Shown here one piece after another: positions 1 through 7,060 of a DNA stretch of 10,101 nt. The DNA comes from Anaerolineaceae bacterium (GTDB lineage: Bacteria; Chloroflexota; Anaerolineae; Anaerolineales; Anaerolineaceae), in the NCBI GenBank assembly GCA_003524305.1, contig DQHW01000009.1, positions 91,588 through 101,688 on the forward strand, in the 5' to 3' direction. A program made the translations under genes and the position numbers. The notes beneath the pieces were generated by a model. It was given only the letters and a program-made list of their open reading frames with translations, was not told the DNA's origin and searched no databases. Within the stretch, counting starts at the first letter, position 1, and the number at the start of each line of letters is the position of its first letter.

Positions 1-464
1 TCATGGCCGCTTCAGCCATCGCCAATGATGGAAAAATGATGGCTCCGCACATTTTGCATTCTTACATTCAAAATGGACAGCAGTACGATACCAACCCCCA
101 GGTTGTCGGAACCCCCATTAGCAAAGAGACATCCGACATTTTGACAGAAATGCTCGCCATTTCACTCGAGCAGGAAGCCTCGGATGCCCTGGTTGAAGGT
201 TATCGTGTGGCTGGCAAGACCGGCACAGCAGAAATCGCTGTTAACGGTCAATATTCCAGCGGCCGCACTAATGCCTCATTCGTTGGCTGGGGTCCGGTGG
301 ATGATCCGCAATTCATTGTTTATATTTGGCTTGAACAACCAAAAAGCTCCATCTGGGGTTCCATTGTTGCCGCCCCGGTTTTTCGTGATGTCGTCAAACA
401 ATTGGTTGTGCTGATGAATATTCCTCCAGACGATCTTCGCAAGAGTCTGGCTGCAGGACAATAA
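1..464 (+). CDS. ftsI: Class B penicillin-binding protein, transpeptidase C-terminus (partial, 5' end outside window)
   Basis: This is the C-terminal end of a serine D,D-transpeptidase that cross-links septal peptidoglycan outside the membrane, working with FtsW. The reading frame is open from the left edge (first full codon at position 3), and the first visible residues, MAASAIANDGK, match the interior stretch of class B PBPs before the last active-site motif, so the ATG at position 3 is internal and not a start. The KTGT motif, the third catalytic motif of penicillin-binding domains, sits at positions 216-227 within RVAGKTGTAE. It is followed by the usual SFVGWGP strand and a final APVFRDVV helix. 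The SXXK and SXN motifs must lie upstream. It ends 8 bases before murF. The position fits FtsI, but a PBP2/SpoVD-like assignment cannot be excluded from this fragment. Confidence 0.9.
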   Translation, partial: MAASAIANDGKMMAPHILHSYIQNGQQYDTNPQVVGTPISKETSDILTEMLAISLEQEASDALVEGYRVAGKTGTAEIAVNGQYSSGRTNASFVGWGPVDDPQFIVYIWLEQPKSSIWGSIVAAPVFRDVVKQLVVLMNIPPDDLRKSLAAGQ

Positions 465-472
465 GAGGATAA

Positions 473-1879
473 ATGTTGACACTGGCCGATCTGATCCAAT
501 CAGAACAAGGGTTCCGTCCCGACCGCGCTTCGCTGGGTATCAGCGAGGCCGTGGTGGATTCACGCCAGGCCATCTCGGCATCCATGTTCGTCGCCATTGA
601 AGGCGGCCATGCATTCCTCAAAGCCGCGTTCGACCGCGGTTCTCATATCGCTTTGATCCAGGATAAAGTGGATGACGATATTCGCGTGCTTGATCTGACC
701 GTTCCCTTCACACAAACAACTATGATCCCCGAACCACCATTTGCCGTGCGTGTGGTCGATTCCACCGCCAGCCTGCAGAAATTAGCCGCCTTTTGGCGAA
801 AAAAATTCAACCTGAGAGTATTGGGCATCACCGGCAGCGTTGGAAAGTCCACCACCAAAGAACTTGTGGCTGAGGTGCTTTCTCATCGGTTCCGCGCCCT
901 TAAAAACATCGGCAATTACAACAATGAAGTTGGTTTGCCGCTCACCCTGTTGCGCCTCGGTTCAGGTTATGAATGCGCAGTGCTTGAAATGGGCTTTTTC
1001 GTTCCCGGTGAAATCAAGCTGCTGTGTGACATTGCCTTACCGCAAGTTGGCATTCTCACCAACATCGGCACCGTACATGCTGAACGCGCCGGCTCTCAGG
1101 CAGAAATCGCCCTCGGCAAGAGTGAACTTGTGCAAGCGCTGCCCGCTGCCCCTGATGGAACAGCCATTTTGAACATTGATGATCCCTGGATCATCCCAAT
1201 GGCTAAGCAAACCAAAGCCAGTGTCTTCTTCTACGGTCTTGATCCTAAAGCTGAACTCTGGGCTGACGATATTGTCAGCCAGGGATTGAACGGCATCCAC
1301 TTCACCCTGCACTACCAAGGTCAAACCTTTTCCATGCAGGCGCCGGTCATCGGTCGCCACTCCATTCACACCGTTTTACGCACTGTCGCTGCCGGACTGG
1401 TGGAAGGTATGGAAATGCCCGAGATCATTTATGCACTTCAGCAATCCAGCAGCCAGTTGCGCCTGGTCGCCGTTCACACCCGTCAGGGTGCCCTGCTCCT
1501 GGATGACACTTACAATGCCTCTCCTGAATCCACTTTGGCAGCATTGAACTTGCTCAACGATTTGCCCGGTAGAAAGATTGCTGTTTTGGGCGGCATGTAT
1601 GAACTTGGCATGTACGAAAAAAGCGGCCATGAAATGATCGGCATTCGCGCCGCAGAAGTGGCTGATCAATTGATCACTTTTGGTGAACATGCCCGCATGA
1701 TCTCCGCTGCCGCATTACAGGCAGGTTTGCCCGCGTCAGCCGTATCCAGTTTTGATCAAGTTGATGAAGTGGTGGATGCGCTGCACTCAATCCTCAAACA
1801 AGATGATGTCGTATTGGTAAAAGGTTCTCACGGCTTGCGCATGGATCGCATCGTTCAGGCTTTGGAGGTGGAAGCATGA
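473..1879 (+). CDS. murF: UDP-N-acetylmuramoyl-tripeptide--D-alanyl-D-alanine ligase
   Basis: This ATP-dependent cytoplasmic ligase adds D-Ala-D-Ala to UDP-MurNAc-tripeptide, the last cytoplasmic step to the pentapeptide. At 468 residues it has normal MurF length. An N-terminal substrate-binding domain (about 1-110) is followed by the Mur ligase ATP-binding domain, with P-loop TGSVGKST at 120-127 (Lys125), NYNNEVGLP at 148-156 and the EMG motif at 172-174. The C-terminal domain carries DDTYNASPES at 344-353, the sequence that best separates MurF from MurC, MurD and MurE, and a late VLVKGSHGLRMDRIV. An AGAGG-like ribosome site at 464-468 precedes the ATG closely. The usual GDMLELG appears as GGMYELG. 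The stop overlaps the mraY start by 4 bases (ATGA), which suggests translational coupling. murE, normally the gene upstream, is absent here. Confidence 0.96.
   Translation: MLTLADLIQSEQGFRPDRASLGISEAVVDSRQAISASMFVAIEGGHAFLKAAFDRGSHIALIQDKVDDDIRVLDLTVPFTQTTMIPEPPFAVRVVDSTASLQKLAAFWRKKFNLRVLGITGSVGKSTTKELVAEVLSHRFRALKNIGNYNNEVGLPLTLLRLGSGYECAVLEMGFFVPGEIKLLCDIALPQVGILTNIGTVHAERAGSQAEIALGKSELVQALPAAPDGTAILNIDDPWIIPMAKQTKASVFFYGLDPKAELWADDIVSQGLNGIHFTLHYQGQTFSMQAPVIGRHSIHTVLRTVAAGLVEGMEMPEIIYALQQSSSQLRLVAVHTRQGALLLDDTYNASPESTLAALNLLNDLPGRKIAVLGGMYELGMYEKSGHEMIGIRAAEVADQLITFGEHARMISAAALQAGLPASAVSSFDQVDEVVDALHSILKQDDVVLVKGSHGLRMDRIVQALEVEA
1864..1868 (+). promoter_or_regulatory. Shine-Dalgarno site of mraY
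   Basis: GGAGG lies 7 bases before the mraY ATG and inside the last codons of murF. Together with the ATGA overlap it fixes the mraY start. Confidence 0.75.
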
Positions 1880-2868
1880 AAGAAACTTCTTTAGCCCTGG
1901 CCCTGAGTGGACTTGGTTTTATCCTGGCTGTCATCTGGGGTGCTCCCTTGCTGCGCATCCTCAGACACTTCAAATTGGGCAAAATGATCCGCGTGGAAGG
2001 ACCAGATTCTCATGTTACTAAAATGGGAACTCCCACCATGGGCGGTATTATGTTCATCATTCCTGTGGCAATCGTCTCGGTTTTGCTAAACGCAGTTTCT
2101 CTGCTTGGAATCGACGTCCTTGGAAGTTCCATTTTGCTGCCTCTCATCGTGATGATTGCCTTTGGTGTTTTAGGTGCCATTGATGATTGGGAAGGCATTC
2201 GCGGACCCCGCCGTGGACTTGGCATGCGCGCGCGCACCAAGTTCTTGCTTCAAATCATCCTGGCCATTATTGCTGCCTTTATCCTCAAAAATTATGCCAA
2301 TGTACCTCAGATGTATTGGCCTGGTTCCGGCGCAGTTTTCAATCTCGGCATATGGTATATTCCTCTCGCTACTTTCGTTATTGTAGCCATGTCAAATGCA
2401 GTTAACCTTACCGATGGTTTGGATGGTTTGGCCGGTTTGATCGCCGCCACTGCTTTTGCTGCATACGGCGGCATCGCTTTGATGCAGGGCAACCTTTTCC
2501 TTGGTCGGTTCTGCTTCACTATCGTGGGTGCATTGTTCGGTTTTCTCTGGTTCAATGTGCACCCCGCCATGCTCTTCATGGGTGACACCGGCTCGCTCTC
2601 AATCGGCGCTCTCCTGGGTGTGGTTTCTTTGATGACCGGTCAATGGTTGTTATTGCCTTTGATTGCCATCATCCCCATCAGCAACATCGCCAGTGATGTG
2701 CTGCAGGTGGCTTATTTCAAGCTAACTCACGGCAAACGACTCTTCAGAATGGCTCCCTTGCACCACCATTTTGAATTGATCGGCTGGAGTGAAACCCAGG
2801 TTGTTCAAAGATTCTGGTTGATAAGTTTATTGGCCGCCATGTTTGGCATCGCATTGGCAATGGCATAG
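1876..2868 (+). CDS. mraY: Phospho-N-acetylmuramoyl-pentapeptide-transferase (lipid I synthase)
   Basis: This polytopic membrane enzyme transfers phospho-MurNAc-pentapeptide from UDP to undecaprenyl phosphate, giving lipid I. The 330 residues alternate hydrophobic helices with short cytoplasmic loops, as in the roughly ten-helix MraY fold. Family motifs occur in order: GPDSHVTKMGTPTMGG at 42-57, the Asp pair DD at 103-104 in the first catalytic loop with GLGMRARTKFLLQ after it, NAVNLTDGLDGLAG at 174-187, GDTGS at 236-240 carrying the conserved catalytic-site Asp237, and PLHHHFE with the histidine triad at 296-298. The triad separates MraY from the WecA/TagO relatives. The lysine usual in the DDxxK motif is replaced (DDWEG). 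The start overlaps the murF stop by 4 bases. The gene sits in the canonical murF-mraY-murD order. Confidence 0.97.
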   Translation: MKETSLALALSGLGFILAVIWGAPLLRILRHFKLGKMIRVEGPDSHVTKMGTPTMGGIMFIIPVAIVSVLLNAVSLLGIDVLGSSILLPLIVMIAFGVLGAIDDWEGIRGPRRGLGMRARTKFLLQIILAIIAAFILKNYANVPQMYWPGSGAVFNLGIWYIPLATFVIVAMSNAVNLTDGLDGLAGLIAATAFAAYGGIALMQGNLFLGRFCFTIVGALFGFLWFNVHPAMLFMGDTGSLSIGALLGVVSLMTGQWLLLPLIAIIPISNIASDVLQVAYFKLTHGKRLFRMAPLHHHFELIGWSETQVVQRFWLISLLAAMFGIALAMA

Positions 2869-2872
2869 AGGA
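2867..2872 (+). promoter_or_regulatory. Shine-Dalgarno site of murD
   Basis: AGAGGA spans the mraY stop codon. Its spacing is suitable for the ATG at 2877 but too short for the in-frame TTG at 2874, so it favours 2877 as the murD start. Confidence 0.6.
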
Positions 2873-2876
2873 TTTG

Positions 2877-4262
2877 ATGACGACTGATTGGAACAAAAAA
2901 CGCGTTTTAGTAATCGGAGCCGCCCGCCAGGGGTTGGCTTTGGTTCGCTTTTTATGCTCAAGAGGCGCCAAAGTCATTCTCAATGACAAACGCCCCGCCG
3001 AACAAATGAAATCTGAAAAACAGATGTTGTCTGGTTTACAGGTTGAATGGGTGCTCGGCGAGCATCCGCTTTCACTTCTCAGCCGGGTTGACATGGTTTG
3101 TCTTTCAGGGGGTGTTCCCCTCACTCTACCCATCGTGGTTGAAGCTCAAAAACGCAGTCTTCCCATCAGCAACGATTCACAAATCTTCATGGAAGCCGTC
3201 CAGGCTCCTGTGATTGCCATCACCGGATCTGCCGGCAAAACCACAACCACCACCCTGGTCGGCCGCATGGCCAGAGCCGCTGCACAAGAGAATCGCAGAG
3301 TCTGGGTTGGCGGCAACATCGGTTTACCCCTGGTTGAATTCGTGGACGATATCAAACCTGAAGACATCGTCATTCTGGAACTTTCCAGCTTCCAACTTGA
3401 ACAAATGACCCGCAGCCCCCATATTGCTGCTGTTTTGAACATCACTCCCAACCACCTTGACCGTCATGGCACCATGCAAGCCTACACCGAAGCCAAAGCA
3501 CGCATTCTTGCATTTCAAAACAAAAAAGATATTGCCATCCTTAATCGTGAAGATAAAGGCTCATGGCAGCTGCGAAACAGTTTGCGGGGTAAACTGATCA
3601 GTTTTGGTCTGAAACAACCCCCATCAGGTGAAACAGGCATGTACATGGAGGGAGGATACGTGAAACTTCAGGAAAATGACCAGATTTACATGGTTTTGCC
3701 CGAAGAGAGCATCCAACTACGCGGCGAACATAATCTGCTCACAGTGCTGGCCGCTTGTGCCATCTCTTCTGCAGCGGGGTTTCCGTTTGAAGCAATGGCC
3801 AAGGGTGTCGAAGAATTCCTGGGCGTCGAACATCGTCTCGAGGTCGTCCGCACTTATAACAGCGTCACCTGGATCAACGATTGCATCGCCACTGCTCCTG
3901 AACGCACCATGGCCGCCATCAGGTCCTTCTCAGAACCCCTGGTACTGCTCCTCGGCGGACGTGATAAAAATCTGCCCTGGAATAGCCTCGCCGAAATGAT
4001 CCACAACCGCGTAGAGCATGTCATCGTTTACGGTGAAGCCGCAGAAAAAATCTCCGCCGCCATCGGCGCCATCCGCGAGGGTGACCGCCTGGTGGATGTG
4101 CAAAAAGCCACCAATTTTGAAGGTGCCCTGAATTTAGCCGTCAAAGCTGCAAAAGAGAACTATACCGTCCTCTTATCGCCAGGCTGCACAAGTTACGATG
4201 CCTTCCGTGACTTTGAGGAACTTGGAACCTTTTATAAGAAATGGGTGAATGCCTTATCATGA
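2877..4262 (+). CDS. murD: UDP-N-acetylmuramoyl-L-alanine--D-glutamate ligase
   Basis: This cytoplasmic Mur ligase adds D-glutamate to UDP-MurNAc-L-Ala with ATP. The 461 residues fit the family. An N-terminal Rossmann-like domain opens with RVLVIGAARQG. The central domain has P-loop TGSAGKTT at 116-123 (Lys121), the MurD signature ELSSFQLE at 168-175, and NITPNHLDRHG from 188, followed by YTEAKARI, which holds the lysine expected to be carbamylated. The C-terminal domain has HRLE, NDCIATAPE, a GGRDKNLPW loop and the closing LLSPGCTSYDAF. The usual DSKATN reads DCIATAP, and the usual DHLD reads NHLD. I chose ATG 2877 over the adjacent TTG 2874 from ribosome-site spacing. The stop overlaps the ftsW ATG by 4 bases. 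Confidence 0.96.
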   Translation: MTTDWNKKRVLVIGAARQGLALVRFLCSRGAKVILNDKRPAEQMKSEKQMLSGLQVEWVLGEHPLSLLSRVDMVCLSGGVPLTLPIVVEAQKRSLPISNDSQIFMEAVQAPVIAITGSAGKTTTTTLVGRMARAAAQENRRVWVGGNIGLPLVEFVDDIKPEDIVILELSSFQLEQMTRSPHIAAVLNITPNHLDRHGTMQAYTEAKARILAFQNKKDIAILNREDKGSWQLRNSLRGKLISFGLKQPPSGETGMYMEGGYVKLQENDQIYMVLPEESIQLRGEHNLLTVLAACAISSAAGFPFEAMAKGVEEFLGVEHRLEVVRTYNSVTWINDCIATAPERTMAAIRSFSEPLVLLLGGRDKNLPWNSLAEMIHNRVEHVIVYGEAAEKISAAIGAIREGDRLVDVQKATNFEGALNLAVKAAKENYTVLLSPGCTSYDAFRDFEELGTFYKKWVNALS

Positions 4263-5503
4263 ACCAGCCTATTAATTCGCCAGTAAACCGACCAGCCGTC
4301 AAGAAGTTGTCCTTCCGCGAGAACTTTGATCTGCCTTTATTGATCATTGTTATCTGCCTCTTCGCCATTGGATTGATGATGGTTTATTCCGCGAGCTGGC
4401 AGTTTGCCCGTTACCAGGGTTACTCTGAGTACGAAACCGTTCTGCGTCAGGTTGTGATTGGCGCCATCGGTATCATTGGCATGGTTGTCATCACCTTTAT
4501 TGATTACCACCGCTACAAACGTTTCATCGTCTTGGGCATGTTGGTGATCATGGCATTGTTGGCAGCCACCTTGATCTTTGGCTCTTCTGATGCCTCTTCT
4601 CCCAAACGTGGTTTGTTTTCTGGTTCTGTTCAGCCCTCAGAATTTGCAAAGTTGATGGTCATCATCTACTTAAGCTTTTGGCTGCATAGCAAAGGGGAAT
4701 CCATCAACAAATTCTCATTTGGCTTGATCCCGATAGCCGCCATTGTTGGTTCCACTGCCGGTTTAATCCTCGCACAGCCAGATGTCTCTGCCGCCGCCAC
4801 CGTCGTGCTGCTTGGCGGCATCCTCTTTTATATTGCGGGCGGCAAGTTGACCCAAATTTTACTCGTTGTTGGAATCTCAGCAATCTTGGGTATTCTAATC
4901 GTAAAGATCAGTTCCACCGCCTCAACACGTGTCATGGATTACTGGAACGGTCTGCAAAACCCCGAACAGGCCTCAGATCATGTCAAGTGGTCGCTTGAAG
5001 CCATCATTAACGGCGGCATCTTCGGTGTTGGCATCGGACGCTCCACCACCAAATTCATTGGTTTACCTGTCGCCTCAACTGACTCCATCTTCTCTGTTAT
5101 CGCTGAAGAAACTGGCTTGTTAGGCGCATTTATTGTTCTTGGACTTTACATCGCTTTAATCTGGCGCGGATTGACCATAGCCTTTCGTGCAAAAGACGAT
5201 CTTGGCAAATGGCTCGCCAGCGGTATCACCATCTGGATCGCTCTCGAAGCGGCCATCAACACCGGCGTTTTGGTCAACCTGCTTCCCTTCGCCGGCAACG
5301 CCCTCCCCTTTATCAGTTCCGGCGGCTCAAGCCTGGTGACCGTTTTTGCCGGTGTCGGCCTCCTCTTTGGAATCGCACGTCAGTCGAAACTGGATCCTCA
5401 AACAGTTTCAGAAAGGAGCATCCCTCATGCGGTTGTTGATCTGCGCCGGGGGGACCGGCGGGGGCGTGTATCCCGCTCTGTCCGTCCTACAAGCTCTCGG
5501 TAA
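4259..5503 (+). CDS. ftsW: SEDS-family peptidoglycan glycosyltransferase FtsW
   Basis: This multi-spanning membrane glycosyltransferase polymerises lipid II at the septum with its class B PBP partner. After a cytoplasmic N-terminus of about 25 residues, hydrophobic helices fill most of residues 26-375. SEDS marks are QPSEFAK from 125, the Pro-Asp loop AQPDVSAAAT (Asp175), GVGIGRS, then LPVASTDSIFSVIAEE with the Asp275 that corresponds to the catalytically essential extracellular aspartate, and LPFISSGGSS near 350-358. Position between murD and murG supports FtsW rather than RodA. The ATG at 4259 overlaps the murD stop (ATGA), with GGTGA about 10 bases upstream; an in-frame ATG at 4241 would add 6 residues and cannot be excluded. 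The 3' end is odd: it runs 77 bases into murG and encodes an arginine-rich tail with 8 Arg in the last 24 residues. Confidence 0.94.
   Translation: MNQPINSPVNRPAVKKLSFRENFDLPLLIIVICLFAIGLMMVYSASWQFARYQGYSEYETVLRQVVIGAIGIIGMVVITFIDYHRYKRFIVLGMLVIMALLAATLIFGSSDASSPKRGLFSGSVQPSEFAKLMVIIYLSFWLHSKGESINKFSFGLIPIAAIVGSTAGLILAQPDVSAAATVVLLGGILFYIAGGKLTQILLVVGISAILGILIVKISSTASTRVMDYWNGLQNPEQASDHVKWSLEAIINGGIFGVGIGRSTTKFIGLPVASTDSIFSVIAEETGLLGAFIVLGLYIALIWRGLTIAFRAKDDLGKWLASGITIWIALEAAINTGVLVNLLPFAGNALPFISSGGSSLVTVFAGVGLLFGIARQSKLDPQTVSERSIPHAVVDLRRGDRRGRVSRSVRPTSSR
5413..5418 (+). promoter_or_regulatory. Shine-Dalgarno site of murG
   Basis: AAGGAG lies 8 bases before the ATG at 5427, one of the best ribosome sites in the window. 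It decides the murG start against in-frame upstream codons (as far as 5346), and it lies inside ftsW. Confidence 0.85.
5427..5503 (+). other. 77-base out-of-frame overlap of ftsW and murG
   Basis: The ftsW frame stays open past the murG start until TAA at 5501-5503. The same bases encode the MurG glycine-rich nucleotide-sugar loop (GGTGGG) in one frame and an arginine-rich FtsW tail (from His390 to Arg414) in the other. murG is in the +1 frame relative to ftsW. Confidence 0.85.
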
Positions 5504-6533
5504 TCGAGCCGAATCCGTTTTATGGGTGGGAGGCGAAGGCGGTATGGAAGCCGACTTGATCGCTCACTATAATATTCCCTACCAGGCTATTCCTGCTGCC
5601 GGCGTTCATGGCGTGGGTCTGAAAACCTTACCTGGCAATCTGATTAAACTCGCCAGGGGTATGCTTCTCTCTCGCCGTATCCTGAAATCCTTCAAACCGG
5701 ATGTGATGCTCTTCACTGGCGGCTATGTCGCCGTTCCCATGGCTGTGGCGGGAACTCGCACAAATAGTGTTTTGTATGTTCCTGATATTGAACCCGGTTT
5801 GGCGCTCAAATCACTTGCCCGCTATTCTGATGTCATTGCCCTTACCGCTGGTGAATCACGTAAATATTTCAACGCAAGTAAACGCATGGTGGTAACCGGT
5901 TACCCCGTTCGCAGCGATCTCGGCACCTGGACGCGTGAAGCAGCCCTCAAAGAAATGCTCTGCACCGCGGAATTGCCCGTAATCCTTATCGTTGGCGGCA
6001 GCAAGGGTGCCCATCTGATCAACCAGGCTGTCTTGCCTCAGTTGCCTGCCCTGTTGAAAAAGGCTCAAGTCATTCATCTTACCGGCCAGGCTGATTTCGC
6101 TGAAGCTCAAAAGGTTAAAGGTCTGCTCTCTCCCCAGATGGCAACCCGCTATCACCCCCACCCCTATCTGCACAAAGAGATCGGCGCTGCCTTTGCTTGT
6201 GCGGATCTGGCCATCTCCCGCGCGGGAGCCTCCACCCTGGGTGAACTACCCCTCTTTGAACTCCCAGCTATTTTGGTGCCTTACCCCTTTGCCTGGCGCT
6301 ACCAACGCGTGAATGCAGAATACCTGGCTTCACACGGCGCGGCTGAAATCGTTGAAAATTCCGCGCTTGAAGCCAACCTAATCCCTGTCGTGGATCGTCT
6401 TATATCCAATCCGGTTGCTCTCACCTCGATGCGCGCTGCCATGAAATCTTTATCAGAACCGCATGCAGCAAACAACATCGCTGACCTTTTGGTTGAATTA
6501 GGCACCACAATCCAAACAGGAGCTGCCCTGTGA
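5427..6533 (+). CDS. murG: UDP-GlcNAc:lipid I N-acetylglucosaminyltransferase
   Basis: This GT28-family (GT-B fold) enzyme on the inner face of the membrane adds GlcNAc to lipid I to form lipid II. The 368 residues match the family. The N-terminal acceptor domain starts MRLLICAGGTGGG, the first glycine loop (8-13). The linker leads to VGGSKGA at 189-195, the second glycine-rich loop. The C-terminal UDP-GlcNAc domain has ISRAGASTLGE at 263-273, with Arg265 and Glu273, and YQRVNAEYL with Gln293 and Asn296. Two departures from consensus stand out: the His of GGTGGH is Gly13, and the common DDHQ reads WRYQ. Strict alignment of core donor-site residues is otherwise kept, so activity is expected. 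The start follows a strong ribosome site, and the stop overlaps the next gene's GTG by 4 bases. Confidence 0.95.
   Translation: MRLLICAGGTGGGVYPALSVLQALGNRAESVLWVGGEGGMEADLIAHYNIPYQAIPAAGVHGVGLKTLPGNLIKLARGMLLSRRILKSFKPDVMLFTGGYVAVPMAVAGTRTNSVLYVPDIEPGLALKSLARYSDVIALTAGESRKYFNASKRMVVTGYPVRSDLGTWTREAALKEMLCTAELPVILIVGGSKGAHLINQAVLPQLPALLKKAQVIHLTGQADFAEAQKVKGLLSPQMATRYHPHPYLHKEIGAAFACADLAISRAGASTLGELPLFELPAILVPYPFAWRYQRVNAEYLASHGAAEIVENSALEANLIPVVDRLISNPVALTSMRAAMKSLSEPHAANNIADLLVELGTTIQTGAAL
6518..6522 (+). promoter_or_regulatory. Shine-Dalgarno site of the CvpA-like gene
   Basis: AGGAG lies 7 bases before GTG 6530, inside the end of murG. It supports the GTG as the true start. Confidence 0.75.
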
Positions 6534-7060
6534 TCAGCATTCATGTGCTCCTCTGGATTTTCATCGTTTTGTTTGCTGTCGTGGGTGCCATTCGCGGTTG
6601 GGCAAAAGAATTATTGGTCACTTTCGCCATTATTTTAGGCCTCTTCAGCATCAATGTTCTTGAGAATTATGTACCTTTCTTCAAAACGATCATGAATGCC
6701 TCTGTTTTCTGGATTCACACTGGAATCCTCGCTGGCTTGGTTTTCTTCGGATACCAAACCCCCAGGCTGCAGCGTCTGGCCGACAGCGGACGTTTTGCAC
6801 GTAACTTCCTTCAGGATACTTCGATTGGCGGCATCCTTGGCGCTGTCAACGGCTACTTGATTTTTGGTTCCATTTGGTACTACTTGAATGCGGCAGAATA
6901 TCCCTTCACTTTCGTCGCCGCCCCTGACCCAACCACTTTGAACGGCGTTGCTTCAATCAATTGGATCGAGTTCCTGCCTCCTTCCTGGTTAATGGGAAAT
7001 CCTGCAATTTATGTTGCAGTTGCGATCTGTTTTATCCTGGTTTTGGTGGTGTTCATTTGA
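6530..7060 (+). CDS. CvpA-like small membrane protein
   Basis: This is a 176-residue integral membrane protein of uncertain function. Hydrophobic segments lie at about 5-21, 27-45, 57-74, 99-118 and 158-176, and the protein ends inside the last one. The opening VVGAIRGWAKELL, a GxxRGxxxE pattern between two helices, and the later GGILGAVNGYLIFG resemble the CvpA (colicin V production) family, whose exact role is unresolved even in E. coli. The assignment comes from motif resemblance only. The gene starts with GTG overlapping the murG stop (GTGA), and its TGA shares one base with the murC ATG, so it is embedded and probably coupled. That context suggests a role near membrane steps of wall synthesis or division, but this is inference. 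A lineage-specific unrelated membrane protein remains possible. Confidence 0.8.
   Translation: MISIHVLLWIFIVLFAVVGAIRGWAKELLVTFAIILGLFSINVLENYVPFFKTIMNASVFWIHTGILAGLVFFGYQTPRLQRLADSGRFARNFLQDTSIGGILGAVNGYLIFGSIWYYLNAAEYPFTFVAAPDPTTLNGVASINWIEFLPPSWLMGNPAIYVAVAICFILVLVVFI

Noticed and set aside
476..504. TTGACA at 476-481 as a possible -35 promoter box inside murF
   Set aside because: No TATAAT-like sequence lies 16-18 bases downstream, and the hexamer is explained by the first murF codons.
840..1172. 110-residue plus-strand open frame inside murF
   Set aside because: It is an out-of-frame shadow of the conserved P-loop region of murF, with no domain of its own.
2744..3133. 129-residue open frame on the minus strand across the mraY-murD junction
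   Set aside because: It is antisense to two well-supported genes, with no family motif and no ribosome site that I could see.
4241..4258. Alternative ftsW start at ATG 4241
   Set aside because: The ATGA overlap at 4259 matches other junctions in the cluster and has GGTGA at usable distance; 4241 has only a weak AAGAA upstream. It is not firmly excluded.
5346..5426. Upstream extension of murG from 5346
   Set aside because: The AAGGAG site and the MRLLICAGGTGG start both point to ATG 5427; the extension overlaps conserved FtsW codons.
6961..7059. Upstream extension of murC from TTG 6961
   Set aside because: The added residues are cysteine-rich shadow translation of the membrane-protein gene; the family N-terminus (HLIGIGGSG) begins just after ATG 7060.
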